DNA of 64,000 bases from Hesseltinella vesiculosa. Lineage: Eukaryota > Mucoromycota > Mucoromycetes > Mucorales > Cunninghamellaceae. Location of the stretch: positions 62,001 through 126,000 of the forward strand of contig MCGT01000014.1 in NCBI GenBank assembly GCA_002104935.1, given 5' to 3'. The notes under the pieces were generated by a model. The model worked only from the letters and a program-made list of their open reading frames with translations, was not told where the DNA came from and searched no databases. Below are positions 60,916-64,000 of the stretch, one piece after another (the first letter of the stretch is position 1; every line of letters starts with the position of its first letter). The translations under genes and the position numbers were made by a program.

Positions 60916-63115
60916 ATGGTAGACTTTTACGATGCTGTACGCGAGTCATTCGGTGTGATTAGCAAGATCTTCTTTAAAGAGGTGCGCACCAGTGGTGCAC
61001 ATACCGTCCCTACCGATGGCCCCATCATTTTCATTATCGGTCCTCATGCCAACCAGTTTGTAAGACCCTCCCACCGCTGATCAACCCTCCTTGGCTAACC
61101 GTCCTTTCTTATAGATTGATCCTGGTATGGTTCTCATGTCCAATCCACGAAAATTTGCTCCTCTCATGGCTCAATCCTCATTCAAGCGCCATATCATTGG
61201 ACCGGTCGCCAAACTGTTGAATGCCAGTAAGTTCCACTCCATTTTATTAACCACGCCATTCACCTCTACTGTCCTGCTTCAGTTCCTGTTGTTCGTCCTC
61301 AAGACCTGACTTTTCAGATCAAAGGCACCTTGATCCTCGGCGAAGAGCCAGATATCCTTGTGGGTCAAGACACCACGTTCACACAGCAGGTGGGACCTCG
61401 TGACCTGCTGGCCTTGAGCAAAACCAGCAAGGTCGAGGTTTTGGAAGTGATTTCCGACACCAAACTCAGACTCAAGGCTCCCATCGATCAGGAAGCTCAG
61501 GATCTGCTGACGGCTCCCGTCACTGCAAAGGTGACCCCACACATCGATCAATCCACGCTGTACACCAAAGTGCACGAACGGCTCGACGAGGGCGGCTGCA
61601 TTGTCATTTTCCCCGAAGGCGGCAGCCACGATCAATCTCAGTTGCTCCCTCTCAAAGGTAAAAAATCAACCAGCACCCTTCCCTTGTCACTTTAGCTGAT
61701 CTCGCCTTTCTTTTTTCTGTAGCTGGTTTTGCCATCATGGCCTTGAGTGCTATGGCTGAAAACGACCATCTGAATGTCAAGATTGTACCTGTCGGCAAGT
61801 TACCGCCAACAGGTCATAAACACCTAACGAACTTGTTACTTTAGGCCTGAACTATTTCCATCCCCACCGATTCAGATCAAGAGTGGTGGTGTCTTACGGG
61901 TCCGCCATCACTGTGCAGCGTGACCTGGTAGACAAGTACAAGCAAGGCGGGCCTGCCAAACGCGAAGCGATCGCTCAATTGCTGGACGAAGGCCATGAAG
62001 GCCTCAAGGCTGTGACCACCAATGCTCCTGATTACGATACGTTGATGGTAATTAAAACTCAGAGGAGAACCAGACGACCAACCACCCTCCACTAGATTTT
62101 GGCAGCTGCTCGGCGCCTGTACAAACCTGCGGCCACAAGAAAACTGCGCATTGATCAAGTGGTGGATTTGAACCGTCGATTCTTACTGGGCTATCGTTAC
62201 TTCAAGGACGATCCTCAATGCAAGGAATTGGCCAGCAAGGTCAAGGCTTACAACAACCAACTCAAATACTTTGGCATGCATGACCATCAAGTCAGCCGCA
62301 CCGAATCCTCTCTGTTCTCAGCTGCCCCCATCCTGATCAGCCGTCTGGTCCGCCTTGTGATTCTGGCCATTCTTGGCTTTCCTGCGTAAGCACGAACGAT
62401 GAAAAAGCCTGGGCTGGACTGACCTGTCTTTTTAGCTTAATTCTGAACGCGCCCATGATGCTTGTTGTGCGCATGATCAGTTTGAAGAAACAAAAAGGTA
62501 AGACATCACCTGTACAAAGCATCCTGCTCACGCCTCCTCTTTGTTCCAGAGGCCCTGGCTGGTTCGAGTGTGAAGGTTGCTGCACGTGATGTACTGGCTT
62601 CTTGGAAGGTGATCGTGGCCCTTGTGGTGTTTCCCTTGTTGTATGGAAGCTACTCGGTGCTACTAATGCTGTACCTATGGCGCTTGCGCGGCCTTGGACT
62701 GAAAGCCACCTTGGGATGGGGTGCCTTGTCGTTTGCCATCCAGCCCTTTTTTGCCTATGCCGGTGTCCGACTTGTGGAAACCGGTTTGGAGCTGCTCAAA
62801 TCACTGAAGCCTTTGATGATGGCCGTCTTGGACCCCGATGCTGCCTCCAGCCTGCGCACCATGCGTGAACACCTCTCGGAAGACGTCACCCAATTTGTCA
62901 ACGCCCACGGCCCCGAAGTCTTTTCCAGCGACTTTGACCCTCACCGATACGATCATCTGGAAGAACGGAAAAAGGCGGCCGAGGCCTGGCAGTGGCGCGG
63001 TCTGTTCCAGCACAACAAGGCAGAGCTGATCCAGCACTGGTTTGACGACAGCGCCCTCTTCCACTTTCATTCCCACTCCTCCTCTGAAGACACCGATGAC
63101 GACCTTCACCATTAG
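60916..63115 (+). CDS. glycerol-3-phosphate / DHAP acyltransferase (Gpt2/Sct1 type)
   Basis: Eight exons: 60916-61059, 61115-61226, 61283-61657, 61723-61794, 61845-62047, 62096-62385, 62436-62497, 62550-63115, giving 607 aa. Acyltransferase block I is FIIGPHANQFIDPGMV, block III CIVIFPEGGSHDQSQLLPLK, block IV VKIVPVGLNYFHPHRFRSR. Membrane spans lie in LVRLVILAILGFPALIL and in the segment VIVALVVFPLLYGSYSVLLM. The tail is acidic (SSSEDTDDDLHH). The enzyme makes lysophosphatidic acid from glycerol-3-phosphate and acyl-CoA at the ER, the first step of phospholipid and triglyceride synthesis. Intron 4 (61795..61844) is GC-AG with donor GCAAGT. It is shorter than yeast Sct1/Gpt2. Confidence 0.93.
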
Positions 63116-63224
63116 CATATCGCATGAGTAATAAAAAAAAGTACTTTTTTTCTAAGCCGCCTTCAGCCAGTCCCCCTCGAGCAAAGGGCCACTCGTTCCA
63201 AAAAGGGGGCACCGCACTCTTGAT

Positions 63225-63515
63225 CAAGTCTATTTTTACTGGCATGAAGAGTTTATTTAGAGCAAATTGGCACTTTGATTTTTTATTAGAACGCCTGGAG
63301 GAAATGTCGTTTTTTTTTAGCTGGAGAATGGGAGGTGTCGAAGTGCAACTTGTGAAGTGTTGGCTGGGCAACCTTTATCCATCGGCCTGATTTTGTCAAC
63401 ACCACCCTAGCCCATGCAGTTGCGCACCCCTACAAACTCCCCCACCGACCTGATCGTTCAAAATTTCTGTGCAGCGTTTTTTTTTTTTTTTTTTCATCTT
63501 GAAAAAAAAAAGATT
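63225..63515 (+). repeat. dispersed repeat family, copy G (plus)
   Basis: Blocks: AGTTTATTTAGAGCAAATTG, AGCTGGAGAATGGGAGGTGT, GTTGGCTGGGCAACCTTTAT, CCATCGGCCTGATTTTGTCA, ACACCACCCTAGCCCATGCA, a GTGCAGCGTTTTTTT run and poly-A. The TCCCC block is degenerate (GCCTGGAGGAAATGTCG). Confidence 0.8.
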
Positions 63516-64000
63516 TGGCTGGCACACGTATGGCAATCAGTGAATACTACCCTCCCTCTTACAAATTAGGTGTAATCTAACGTCCCAAATGGATGAAGAA
63601 AAGCCTGTTGACAAGCTGGTCCATGTCTCACTTGACAATGGCGATCCCAGCTGGTCAAGAACACGCCTGGAAGCGATCGAGAGGCACAGCGCGGAGACTG
63701 AATTTGACCAGCCCACCTTCTTTTTTTGGAAGCAAGGCTCCTACGGAGGTGTTTCGAGGAAAACATATTTTTTGGACTTATGGCCGGGGAACCTCTTTCA
63801 TTTATCAAAAAAAATAATAGAAAGAAAAGAAAATGCCTTGAATGGGCCCACACGAACCTGTTCACCAAAGCCACAGCCAAAAAAGGAGATTCAATGTCCG
63901 AGGCTCTGTTTCTTCTTAGCCCCTTTTTTGTCCAGGCAACGGTGCAGAAGCAGTGGGCCATGTAATTAAATTGATTTTCAAGGACCACGTGCAAAAGGCA
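63516..64000. other. window end, no supported gene
   Basis: A 127-codon plus-strand frame from ATG 63589 (MDEEKPVDKLVHVSLDNGD) is open but has no recognised domain, and lies next to repeat copy G. The GCGCGGAGACTGAAT word at 63692 also occurs beside copy C (33111-33125), so at least part is repeat-derived. Confidence 0.35.

Overview
This is a 64 kb window of nuclear fungal DNA. Genes carry many short spliceosomal introns (mostly about 45-110 nt, T-rich before the 3' AG), there is a Pol III tRNA gene, and the encoded proteins are typically fungal (Pbs2-type MAPKK, SAC7/BAG7-type RhoGAP, Gpt2/Sct1-type acyltransferase, kinesin-3, Bre1). An orphan gene at 3.1-4.3 kb resembles a family I associate with Mucorales, so Mucoromycota is my best guess; this is an inference, not proven. 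Exon boundaries below were worked out by hand from splice signals, reading-frame phase and family conservation. For nearly every named multi-exon gene the summed exon length is an exact multiple of three.

Layout: 0-0.44 kb is the 5' exon of an aldehyde dehydrogenase leaving the window. 0.8-2.7 kb is a 9-bp-based tandem array. 3.1-4.3 kb is an orphan gene with recombinase-like motifs. 5.4-8.9 kb holds a degenerate G-alpha and a RhoGAP (both minus). 10.1-11.2 kb is a TatD nuclease and 12.07-12.14 kb a tRNA-Cys. 13.6-21 kb is a minus-strand block: Pbs2-like MAPKK, a coiled-coil protein, PP6 catalytic subunit, an unresolved small gene and a SurE phosphatase. 21.1-24.1 kb has two tandem Rab6 paralogues. 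24.3-29.5 kb is a divergent pair of nuclear FKBP and Bre1. 30.3 kb is a small secreted protein and 31.8 kb ribosomal protein S0/uS2. 32.8-35.8 kb has no recognisable gene. 35.9-39.6 kb holds MPC2, UBC9 and a GT31 glycosyltransferase. 39.8-46.2 kb has two methyltransferase paralogues, a truncated third copy, a 1.9 kb tandem array and an orphan C2H2 gene. 47.2 kb is another small secreted protein. 49.3-63.1 kb holds kinesin-3, a fumarate reductase-cytochrome b5 fusion, calcineurin A and a glycerol-3-phosphate acyltransferase.

Most functions are housekeeping or signalling (heterotrimeric G protein, Rho, HOG-type MAPK, PP6, calcineurin, Rab6), with trafficking (Rab6, kinesin-3), chromatin (FKBP, Bre1), SUMO (UBC9) and mitochondrial redox/pyruvate genes. 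There is no gene cluster in the pathway sense.

The most unusual features are: (1) an apparently undescribed dispersed non-coding repeat of about 300 bp with at least seven copies; (2) a G-alpha whose catalytic Arg and Gln are both replaced, built with 15-nt and 6-nt microexons; (3) two tandem arrays that keep long stop-free frames without coding character, one next to a segmental duplication that left a truncated methyltransferase; (4) three GC-AG introns that all use GCAAGT.
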